Positions 1 to 9,700 of a stretch of DNA of 47,107 nt are shown here, one piece after another. Both the position numbers and the translations under genes were made by a program. The stretch's first letter is position 1, and every line of letters begins with the position of its first letter. The DNA comes from Petrotoga sp. UBA5851 (GTDB lineage Bacteria > Thermotogota > Thermotogae > Petrotogales > Petrotogaceae). The DNA lies in NCBI GenBank assembly GCA_002431635.1, contig DJGH01000019.1, positions 318 to 47,424 on the forward strand, given 5' to 3'. Below the pieces are notes generated by a model, which made no database searches, was not told where the DNA came from, and was given only the letters and a program-made list of their open reading frames with translations.

Positions 1-1
1 C

Positions 2-1651
2 CAGCCGATATCTTCGGTTGGTAGCGCCCAGCTTGTAATAAACCCCATAAGCATTGCCAACTCATCAGAAATTCTTCTAAGTACCTCCAGAGTTGATGCA
101 CGTACGTTCAAAGCTTCTTTCCAAACTGATGTTCCGGGCAATTACTCTTTTAGTGCCAAGTTTATACAGGACGGAAATAAAAAAATCTTTACTTCCAAAA
201 ATACAATAGAAAAGTATATAGAAGCAGGAACTGTAAACGGACCGAAAATAAAAGAAGTTGCGCTTAAAAATGTTGATGCAAGGATAATACAGGAACAGGA
301 CAGCACAAGAGTTATTACTGAGGTTGTTGCGGTAGTAGATCCAAGCCAGACACCTAAGGTTCTTTTTACTGTAGAAGCTACAGGTATGAACTTTCTTACT
401 CTTGGAATTTTTGGGGAAAACATGAACTTTACTCAGAATATTACCAAGCCGGAGGATATGAATATTGACCTTAATATTTTCAGCAAAGAGGGAATATACA
501 ACTATACAGTAATGCTTTATGACGGTCAGATAGGTGAAACTTTGAAGATATTTGATACCAAAAAGATTAAGTTCATAGTTACAAACGACAAGATTCCTCC
601 TACAATAGATACTGGGGACTATAAGGTCATAAATGACTCCACCATAAACATAGAGAGCTTTTCCGATACGGTACCCTTAAGATTTGGCTTCAAGGAGCCG
701 CCTTCGGACGGAAATATAGGACTATACAAGGTAAAAATAGATGTAGATGGTAAAACTGCATATGAAAAGATCTTTCCCAACGGCGTATCTGAAGATTATC
801 CGGTTGTAAACCTTGGTCTTTCAAAGAGTGTTTACAGTGTCAACCTATATGCCGAGGATCTTGCCAATAAAACTACCACCAAGGCTTATAACATAAATCT
901 GAAAAAAATTGATATAAAAGCATCTCTTATTGCAAAAAAGGTTTCTCTTGACCAGGAGATTCAGACATCCGAGCAGCTGGAGTACGGAGAACGCATAAAG
1001 TTTGACTGTTCTGTGGCCAGTGATTCCGTAGACCTTACTAACGGAGCTACCTTTACATTTGTTATAAAGGATGACAGCAACGCAGGCAAAGAGATTTTTA
1101 ATATGAAGCAAGTTAATCAGAGGAGCGTTACGTACTCTAACTACATGCCTCCTGAGGGTAAAAACTACTTCTCACTCCATGCGGTTGTTGAAAAGGGTGG
1201 CATAAAGTACTATGTGACAGATCAAAAAGTTCTTAATGTGCAGGATGTCGTTGCTCCAGAACTTTATAAGGCGGTTGTCACCATAGGCTCTACTCAGACC
1301 GTAATCTTTGATAAAGACACCCCAAGCAATGAGAAACCGATAAAGGAATCGGATATAGGTTTTAATCCGCCACTTCTGACTGTCTTTTTCAGAGACAGGT
1401 CAAAGATAAGTTATAAACCCACAGTAAGGGTCAGCATAGATGATGTCCCCATGTCAAACTTTTCTATAGACACTTTCGATGCTAATCTTTACAGATATGT
1501 CTCTTACAGGGGAAGCATAAGCAAGACGCTTGTTAAGCAGACCTACACTTTCAGCATAGCAGGTGATGCAATAGAAGACAGTTACGGTAACTTCCTTTGT
1601 GATGTAAACAAGAACCCCATGCCTTATAAATTCTCTCTGACCGTTGAGTAA
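2..1651 (+). CDS. Large Ig-like-domain exported protein, 5'-truncated by window edge
   Basis: The reading frame is open from base 2 with no start codon in the window, so this is the C-terminal 549 residues of a longer protein. It is beta-rich, with alternating hydrophobic residues and Ig/fibronectin-like boundaries such as DVVAPELYKAVV and DKIPPTIDTGDY. There is no catalytic motif and no membrane segment in the visible part. It ends 13 bases before the next gene, which also encodes a protein of Ig-like modules, so the three probably form one transcript. By analogy with its neighbours it is likely a surface or periplasmic adhesin-like or scaffold protein, but its anchor lies outside the window. 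Function is not recognised. Confidence 0.75.
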   Translation, partial: QPISSVGSAQLVINPISIANSSEILLSTSRVDARTFKASFQTDVPGNYSFSAKFIQDGNKKIFTSKNTIEKYIEAGTVNGPKIKEVALKNVDARIIQEQDSTRVITEVVAVVDPSQTPKVLFTVEATGMNFLTLGIFGENMNFTQNITKPEDMNIDLNIFSKEGIYNYTVMLYDGQIGETLKIFDTKKIKFIVTNDKIPPTIDTGDYKVINDSTINIESFSDTVPLRFGFKEPPSDGNIGLYKVKIDVDGKTAYEKIFPNGVSEDYPVVNLGLSKSVYSVNLYAEDLANKTTTKAYNINLKKIDIKASLIAKKVSLDQEIQTSEQLEYGERIKFDCSVASDSVDLTNGATFTFVIKDDSNAGKEIFNMKQVNQRSVTYSNYMPPEGKNYFSLHAVVEKGGIKYYVTDQKVLNVQDVVAPELYKAVVTIGSTQTVIFDKDTPSNEKPIKESDIGFNPPLLTVFFRDRSKISYKPTVRVSIDDVPMSNFSIDTFDANLYRYVSYRGSISKTLVKQTYTFSIAGDAIEDSYGNFLCDVNKNPMPYKFSLTVE

Positions 1652-1664
1652 AGAGGGTGGAAAA

Positions 1665-4600
1665 ATGCGCAGAAGACATCTCTTTTCATTAATAATAATT
1701 TTAATGGTGGTTTTATCGGGCTGTATCTTTTTTCAGGATACAGCTTCTCCGGTTTTTTTAAATACTCCCAGTATAAAAAATTTTTCAAAGATAACTAAGG
1801 CCAACGATGACATTATCTTTGACCTGCATGTTCAGGATAATTCAGGAATAAACTATGTGTCAGTCTATGCCGACGGAATCGTCACACCTATAGCCACTCC
1901 GATAGGAGACGGTGTTCCTTACAGTAAAAAGGAGTATAAAGGTGAAATATCGGTTAAGGCTCCCTATATAAGCAACTCATATGGTCTTACGGTAAAAGTT
2001 TACGATATAAACGGCAACCCTCCAGCTGTAAAAACTTTGGACAGAAAGCTGAATACTCCTGACAGAACCAAACCTTCAGCCGGGACACCTGTTTTATTTT
2101 CCCTGCCGGCAAGAGGCAGCGGATACTTTGAACTGATATCGCAGGTAAGCGATATAGGTTCGGGAATATCGCGGGTAAGGTTTAACATTGACGATAAAAT
2201 AATAAAGGATCTGAAGGTGGTCAGACAGGCAGACGGGCTTGATGACTATGTGCTTATTCAGGAGGAAACAACTTCGTGGATGCTTGCCAGCGCAAGAACA
2301 GTCCTACCTTTGGTCGTAGGTGACCATAATATAAAAATAGAGGTTTTTGATAAAGCCGGGTTTAAAAATGTAATAGAACAGGTATATACGATAAGGCCGG
2401 ACGGTGTCCTCACTACTCCGGATCTTGTACATTATGCACCGGTCTTTGTTGAACCGGGTGATAGGTTTGTCATTACATTATCTGCTTCTGACAGTATAAA
2501 CCGGATAAGACAGATAGAACTGAGCGATAACTTCAGTGGCAATCCGTTTGTTCAGAGTATTACTCCTTCGGAGGCATTTTATGAAAAGACTATAACCAGA
2601 ATTGCCCCCACAAGGGAAGGAGAGTACTTTTTTACAGCCAAAGCGCTTAATGTAGCTGAGGTTCAGAAAGAAAGCTCTTTTAAGATAATAGTTCAGAAAA
2701 ATCAGATACCAAGAGTTTCTCTTTCGGTAAGCAATGCTTCCCCGACGGTCAATGAAAAGATCAACATCACTATTGATGCATGGGATGATATTGGACTGAG
2801 TCTGGTTGAGGTATTCGATAACGGTGATAGTATAGCCAAGTACGGAACCGGTAGTTTTAAACTGGTTGAAGATCTTGGCTGGGTTTTACAGACCACACAT
2901 GTCTGGTCTGCAAATAAAGGAAGACATACTTTTACTGCAAAGGTTATCGACAAGAGCGGTCTTACTTCAGAGTTCATACTTAAGCAGAAGATCCAGGTTG
3001 AGGATACTACTCCTCCTATAGTAGATAACCTTTTTATAGATGTAAGGGTAGACAGAGATCCGAATAATCTAAGGACTCTCAAGACACACCCAACTTTTAA
3101 CATAAAAAAGAATGACAGGATATATCTGAGTTTCAGGGTTACAGACCCCGAAAGCGAGGTTAAATCTGTCAAATATACCTTAAAACCAGATGGTTTGCTC
3201 CCGACAAGAGAGTATACAGCGGTTTCAGATGACGGATATATTTTTAATACTGCACTGGAGCATTATTACGATCTTCCCGATATAGCTTGGCCGAACAATA
3301 AAATCTATATAACTGTGACAACTGAAAATATAGGAGGATACAAAAAAACTTACGAAAATTTTGCTACTATTTTCGTGTCAGCGGATAAAGATGTTTATAA
3401 ACCTAAAATCAGTCTGAGAATTGATCCTGCAAAGGGATACATATTCAATAGCATAAACATTCTGCCCTCCTATTCTGACGAAGGATATATAAAAAATGTG
3501 TCTCTGGCCATATATAAGCTTAACCAGAGCAACGAGCCAATAAAGATTTCCGATGGACAGCAGACAGAACTGAATATGCCTGCCAATCCCGACGGTTCGC
3601 TTGATCTAACCAAATCACTTAATACAAAAGAAATTCCTGAGAATAAAGTAAAGCTCACATGGCTTGCATCTGATTACGGAAGGTTTGTTGCCGTAGCAAG
3701 GGCTGAAAATGATCTTGGAATTCAAAACTCCCAGAGCATAGTTTTCGATGTCCAGGGTGTTTCGCTTATTATAAGAAATCCTACGGAAGCAAAGGTAATA
3801 GATCTTGGCAGGAATGACCTTGAGTACCTATTCCATACAACTAAGGGAGCTACTGCTACGGTCATGCTCATATACGATAAAAACGGCGACAATAACTACG
3901 ATGAACCTCCTACAGAGATTATAAATCTTGATACCTCTAAGGCTAAGGAAACACAGATTCCCGAAGTGGCCTCTACGGTATACGAGTATTCCGGTTCTAT
4001 GTCTACAGCCGACCTGAAGAGATTTCCCAATACAGGAAAGTATAGGGTAAAGGTTATTTCCAAAGTCGGAAAGTTTGAGGTTCAGAGATATTCAAACATA
4101 AATGTCAGAGATACCTATGCCCCTGTGTTAAAGAAAAACGACGGGCTGCTTCTTGTATCTAAGAATATCCGTTCAGTCTATCCGAAGCTTTCGGAGGGAA
4201 TGGAAAACGGAACGCTTTTTGAAAAGACTGAAAGCACAGGTTTAAGGAGATACTATTACATCCCGATAGACTTTAAAGCCGGTAAAAACAATACCGATGT
4301 CGATATAACCATAAAGGCTCTTGATTATGGAAACATAACCAAAGCAGAGTACTATATTGACAGTGTTTTACAGCCGCTTCCTGAGCTTTCGTCGGTAGAA
4401 TTGGTGGATTCACAGGCCGATGCTGGAGCAAAACAGAGAATGTTTACATATAAAGCTACAATACCTAAGGATAAGTTAAGTTATCAGGTAAAAGAGCTTA
4501 AAATAAAGCTTTATGATGTTGAACATCCTGACGGAATAGAAGAAATATTTTATGTCAAGGGTGTAGAGATAGAAAAACCTGTTCTTAATGAGTTTAAGGT

Positions 4601-6728
4601 TAATTTTTCCGAAGGTCCTTCAGATCTCAAAGAACTTACCATAAATAAATCCGATACTGGAACATTTTCCATTTCAGCAGGCGGAGAGTACAAGGTAAGT
4701 ATTACTAATATAGATTTTTCTGATAACCTGTATATTGGAGCCGTTGTACTTAAGATTTTTGATAATGACAGAAACACTGAAAAAACTCTTAAGACATGGA
4801 CTGCGTCGATTGACAGTCCGCAGATAAAGACACCTATTTCCTTTGAGCCCGACGGGCTCAGTTCGGGGGCGCTGAAGATTAAGATGCCTGATCTTATCGG
4901 CAATTATACGTTGAAGGTCGAGCTCTTGGATAAAACATATCTTCAGGTGAAAGGAACCAAGTTTGAAAACGACTCTCAGAGCCTGAACAGAGATATTGCC
5001 GAATTTAAAGTAAATGTAATTGATACAAGACCTTTAGCGGTTAGTTTGAAGCTTGAGAATAAAACATATAAAAACGATATGAGAATAATTTCATCTCCCT
5101 TCAATCTTTACATAAATGCTCAGGGAAGAAGGGACATGATAGAAACTTCAAGCATAAAAGTAAATATGGTGATGCCAGACGGGACAACCAAGGTTCTGGA
5201 CAAAACAGAGCTTACTCCCATAGGGGAAGAACTGCTCTACTCTGTCGGTGCAAGCACTTTACGCCCCGGCGTTGATAAGGATGGAGTATGTACTCTTTAT
5301 ATAAACTACGCGACAAAAAACAGACCGTCTGAGATAAAAAAATCACCTGAATACAAGGTTGTTCTTGATCTTAACCAGAATCCGTACATCGGTGATATTG
5401 TCATGGAAAGTACTTCGGGCAGGCTGGTTCTCAAATCAACAATTGCTAATACCCTTTCATACGATATAGATGATGTGGTTCTTTTTTACAAGCCTATCGG
5501 ATCGGGTTACTATAAAAGCATACATGGAAGTATAAGTGCAAATGAAGTTTTCTTCGAGATAGGAGTGCTGTCTATCGGAAGATATGACTACTATGTAAGG
5601 GTTACCGATAAATCGGGAAGAACAAGATTTTCTCCGGACAAACAATTTTCGGTTGATTCTAAAACTCCTACGATAGATAACTTTCAAGCATTTGGAAATA
5701 ATACAGGAAAGTTTTCCTTCAGGTCAGCCGATACCGAAAAAAGCATTACAGCCAGAGACAGTTACGGCATATCCAAAATTCTTGTGGAAGCTTACTACAA
5801 AGATGACTCCATACCCAAAGATTACAGTTATATAAAGATATTTACTGCAAGCAGTCCTTCAGAAGCAGTTTTTGACAAAGACGGTAAATCTGTAAAAATT
5901 TTAACCAAAGCATTCCAGGATAATCTTAAGCTGCAGTCTGGAAAGCCGGTAGAATCTTATACTATGACTGTAACGGTTTTTAATACTCAAAGCCTTTCAA
6001 AATCATTCAGCCTTATGATAAACGATGATGACTTAAAACCATCTGCTGCGGTCTTTTCTTTGCCTTTAACAGGCACTATAATAAGCGAAAGTAATTACGG
6101 ACAGAATGAAATCAGGGCTCTTATAACTGAGAATACAGGTATTTCTCACGTTACTTTAGAGATATCCCATCCGAACTTTTTGAATGCGGACAATTCTTTT
6201 AAAACCCAGTACATGCAGGCACAGGAGAGTTACTCGGCCAACCAGTATCCTTATTCATATAAAATAACCAATCTACATAAGACAGATCTTTATGAGCCGG
6301 TTACGGAAGGTGAATTTGATGTTACTATCCATACATGGGATCTTGCTGGCAATACCCAAGATTTTAGTTTGGGTAAGATCATTGTAGACCTTAAGCCTCC
6401 GGTTATACAGAGTTTCACTCTTAATAACCCGCAGATAACTCTTGCACAGTATAACTCCTCCGATGAGATTCTTACGGCTGAGTTGAGAGATTTTACAATA
6501 TCAAATTCACAAGCATATATAATCATTGATACGGTGCAGTACGATATTTCCTCGCTGATGAATTGTGTAGGTGATACTGCCCACATATCTTTTACCGCTG
6601 TGAATCTTAAAAACATTCTGGGAAACATCTCCTCCAGACGTGTGGTTACTTTTAAAATCAAAGTAATAGACGGCGCAGGGCACGAAACAGTTTACCGTGA
6701 TAACCTTACTTTGGTTATTGCGCCTTAG
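1665..6728 (+). CDS. Giant Ig-like-domain lipoprotein A (1687 aa)
   Basis: The start is the ATG at 1665, preceded by GAGGGTGG at 1652-1659. The N-terminus MRRRHLFSLIIILMVVLSGC is a lipoprotein signal with a lipobox LSG-C at Cys20. The rest is a long chain of Ig-like beta modules, many opening with a D-x-x-PP or similar turn (EDTTPPIVDN, RDTYAPVLKK) and containing D-x-G/D-N-x-x turns. No enzymatic motif is visible. An Asp/Asn-rich loop that could bind calcium lies at 3876-3911. The protein is colinear over most of its length with the next gene product, so the two are tandem paralogues. It is probably a surface-exposed or periplasmic structural, adhesive or envelope-scaffolding lipoprotein; that role is inferred from architecture only. 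Confidence 0.85.
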   Translation: MRRRHLFSLIIILMVVLSGCIFFQDTASPVFLNTPSIKNFSKITKANDDIIFDLHVQDNSGINYVSVYADGIVTPIATPIGDGVPYSKKEYKGEISVKAPYISNSYGLTVKVYDINGNPPAVKTLDRKLNTPDRTKPSAGTPVLFSLPARGSGYFELISQVSDIGSGISRVRFNIDDKIIKDLKVVRQADGLDDYVLIQEETTSWMLASARTVLPLVVGDHNIKIEVFDKAGFKNVIEQVYTIRPDGVLTTPDLVHYAPVFVEPGDRFVITLSASDSINRIRQIELSDNFSGNPFVQSITPSEAFYEKTITRIAPTREGEYFFTAKALNVAEVQKESSFKIIVQKNQIPRVSLSVSNASPTVNEKINITIDAWDDIGLSLVEVFDNGDSIAKYGTGSFKLVEDLGWVLQTTHVWSANKGRHTFTAKVIDKSGLTSEFILKQKIQVEDTTPPIVDNLFIDVRVDRDPNNLRTLKTHPTFNIKKNDRIYLSFRVTDPESEVKSVKYTLKPDGLLPTREYTAVSDDGYIFNTALEHYYDLPDIAWPNNKIYITVTTENIGGYKKTYENFATIFVSADKDVYKPKISLRIDPAKGYIFNSINILPSYSDEGYIKNVSLAIYKLNQSNEPIKISDGQQTELNMPANPDGSLDLTKSLNTKEIPENKVKLTWLASDYGRFVAVARAENDLGIQNSQSIVFDVQGVSLIIRNPTEAKVIDLGRNDLEYLFHTTKGATATVMLIYDKNGDNNYDEPPTEIINLDTSKAKETQIPEVASTVYEYSGSMSTADLKRFPNTGKYRVKVISKVGKFEVQRYSNINVRDTYAPVLKKNDGLLLVSKNIRSVYPKLSEGMENGTLFEKTESTGLRRYYYIPIDFKAGKNNTDVDITIKALDYGNITKAEYYIDSVLQPLPELSSVELVDSQADAGAKQRMFTYKATIPKDKLSYQVKELKIKLYDVEHPDGIEEIFYVKGVEIEKPVLNEFKVNFSEGPSDLKELTINKSDTGTFSISAGGEYKVSITNIDFSDNLYIGAVVLKIFDNDRNTEKTLKTWTASIDSPQIKTPISFEPDGLSSGALKIKMPDLIGNYTLKVELLDKTYLQVKGTKFENDSQSLNRDIAEFKVNVIDTRPLAVSLKLENKTYKNDMRIISSPFNLYINAQGRRDMIETSSIKVNMVMPDGTTKVLDKTELTPIGEELLYSVGASTLRPGVDKDGVCTLYINYATKNRPSEIKKSPEYKVVLDLNQNPYIGDIVMESTSGRLVLKSTIANTLSYDIDDVVLFYKPIGSGYYKSIHGSISANEVFFEIGVLSIGRYDYYVRVTDKSGRTRFSPDKQFSVDSKTPTIDNFQAFGNNTGKFSFRSADTEKSITARDSYGISKILVEAYYKDDSIPKDYSYIKIFTASSPSEAVFDKDGKSVKILTKAFQDNLKLQSGKPVESYTMTVTVFNTQSLSKSFSLMINDDDLKPSAAVFSLPLTGTIISESNYGQNEIRALITENTGISHVTLEISHPNFLNADNSFKTQYMQAQESYSANQYPYSYKITNLHKTDLYEPVTEGEFDVTIHTWDLAGNTQDFSLGKIIVDLKPPVIQSFTLNNPQITLAQYNSSDEILTAELRDFTISNSQAYIIIDTVQYDISSLMNCVGDTAHISFTAVNLKNILGNISSRRVVTFKIKVIDGAGHETVYRDNLTLVIAP

Positions 6729-6742
6729 GTGAGAGGTGAGGC

Positions 6743-9700
6743 ATGAATAAAAAAAATATACTGATTATTATTATCTGTTCGTTTTTGGTGTTTTTGTTTT
6801 ATGGCTGCATGCTATTTAGTGATGTCCAGAGTCCTGTGTTTTTAAGCGATCCTGTTCTGACGGTTATTCCTGACAGGGCTGGGGCTTTTATGGAGTTTGA
6901 GTTAAAGGTTCAGGACAATGTTGCTATAAGTAAGGTAGAACTCTTTGCTGACAACTCTTCGGTTCCTTTCACGGTTCCCCTGGGAGCCGATAGGCCATAT
7001 GGACAGAAGGAGTACAGGGGATCAATAAAAGTTCCTGCGCCGGTATCCGATGCGGGAAGATTTTATGAGGTTACAGTAAAGGTTTACGATACAGCCGGAA
7101 ATCCTCCCGTAACGAGAAAGCTTGATAAAAGGCTTATGACTCCGGACAGAAACGAACCTTTGATAGAGTATCCGAAAGTTAACGCACTTTCCGCCACAGC
7201 AAAAGCAGGTGATGTTTATGAGCTGAGTGCTGTAATTAACGATGTCGGAGCAGGAATAAAGTATATATCGGTTACAGTTGATGATATAAATACATTTAAG
7301 CCAAAGATACTTGAGGAAGGCTCTGTAACAGAAGGGCTTGACAACTACTTCCGTATTATAAAAAGAACCTCTTACTCCATACAGGGGGAATTGAAGGTGC
7401 TTTTCAACCTTGGAGTAGGTGTTCATACAATAAAGATCAAGGCTGTTGATAATGCAGGTAATCCAAGCAAAGAAATAACCGTTCCGTATAAAAGGGTTCC
7501 TGATATTTCAGAGTCTACCCCTCTTATTGATTATATAGTAGATCCATACATTGAACCAAATGCGGACTACAGTATCACAATTGTTGCCACGGATACCAAG
7601 GCATATATAACGGAGATCAAACTTAACGATACTACGATTCCTATTATTCCTGCCCAGCCTTATGTAAGAAAACAGATAAAGCAGGATAAGCAAAGCAAAA
7701 TCCAGACTCTTTCTTACACAGCCAAAGTCAAAAATCTACTTGATACTGAAAGCAGTGTTTCCTTTAAGGTAAATATCTCAAATAATAATCCACCTTTGGT
7801 GGAAGTTCTTGCTGATAACCCCACACCAAACTTTGGGGATATTGTGAATATAACGGTTAGAGCGACCGATGATCTTGGTCTCAGTCTGGTCAGGGTTAAT
7901 CTGGGATCTGAAAAGATCGCTGAGTACACCGCAAAGGATTTTATAAAGGATAAAACAAGCGGAAGTGTACTTAATAAGAGTATACAGTGGACAGCCAAGA
8001 ACGGAACGTTTAATGTTGAAGCAATAGCCTTTGACATAAAAAACGCTTCCACTTCTTTTAAGAGAAATGCGTTTATAAAGGTTAACGATACCACACCTCC
8101 TGTTCTAAACGATCTTTATTTTAAGGTAAATGTTGGAGGAAGGGGCGGAGATATAAGAGACATTCTTTATAATGTAGAAGAAAGCACTTCCACAAAAAAA
8201 TTCAGTCTGGCAAAAGGAGACATAGTAAGGTTCTATGCGCAGGCATGGGATAAGGAACAGCAGACTGACAAGTACTCGGGAGTATCAAAGATTGTTTTCA
8301 GAGTTTCGGGAGGTTCTTCCGATATTTCCTTTGACAGCATATACTCTTCAAACGATGACTGGTTTTACTCAAACGGACAATGGACTGTTCCGGAGGCAGG
8401 AACTTACAGTATCTCTCTTACTTTAACCAATCTGCAAGGCATGGTAAGTACATATGATAATTACGCCAGTATAGATGCTGCAGGAAGTTATGAAGATGTA
8501 TACAGGCCAAAAATAAAAAATCTTTATGTAAACAGTACCAGTCCAAGTGCCGGTGTAAACGATATACGTATATCCGACACGGTTACTTCCGGAGCTATAT
8601 TTGCTGATGACGGAAAACTTAAGATAGTACAGATAAAATTTTATAAATGGCAAGACTCCAATAATGATGGGATAGTTGACAGCGGTGAGATCTCAGATAT
8701 ACGAGAAAACCCATATCAACTCAAGTATGTGCAGTCCAACGAAAGTACCAATTACGGCAGACAGGACAATCTCTATCTTTCGTGGATTGCTTCTACTCCA
8801 GGGAAGTTTGTTGCCTCAGCTGTTGCAACTAATACTCTCAATCTTACCAATTCAGCAACGGTTACGTTTGAAGTTCCCAATCAATATCTTGACATAATCA
8901 AGCCTGAAATAACAACACCTCCTCAATCAAGGCAGATGGGGATACTGAATGATTTCTGGTCTGTGGAAGTTAATACTAACCTTGAATCTGATCTTAATGT
9001 CTATCTGTTCTCTGATGATAATGGAAACGGAATAATCGAAGAAACCTCGGAGACCTCGATGACAGTGAGAAAGTTAAAAGATCTGGTGGACTCTAAGGTT
9101 ATTACCAAGATTATCAACGGCAATAAGACATCTCTTAATGAGTTTAGGTTCAATGTAAATCTTAGTGATAAAGATTTTCTGAACAATACCAAGTATCTTT
9201 TTGAAAAAACCGGAAGATACCGCTTTGTCTTTGAGGCAAGGTTTCAGGATAAACTTTCGCGCAAGAGTGTGGATGTTATGATAACAGATCCGAAACCGCC
9301 TGAACTTACCAGTATTACATGCGAACCGACAGGTACCAGTACCGTTGCCGGAAAGAGTACATATAAGGTTTACGACAGATTCTATGTGCCGATAGTATAT
9401 TCGGCATCCGATCCGTTTTCAAAAAACAAAACAGATTTTGATCTTACTTTTAAAGCCATTGCGTACGGCAATATAGATAAAGCACAGATTATACTGCAGT
9501 CTGGCGAAGTGATAGAAGCACGGAGGGTTTCCGTAACGGATATTCCTGACGGAACCGGAAGAAGGGAGTACACCTTTAATAAGGAAATTGAAGGAAGCAA
9601 ATTTCAGCAGCCTGTTGAAAGCAAGTTTACCATAAAACTTATAAAAAGCGATGCCGGAATAGGAGGTTCTTCTCAGAACGTTTCGACATACGATTACTAT

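Noticed and set aside
2702..3172. Open frame of 156 codons on the - strand
   Set aside because: It is antisense to giant lipoprotein A; a by-product of its codon use, with no ribosome site.
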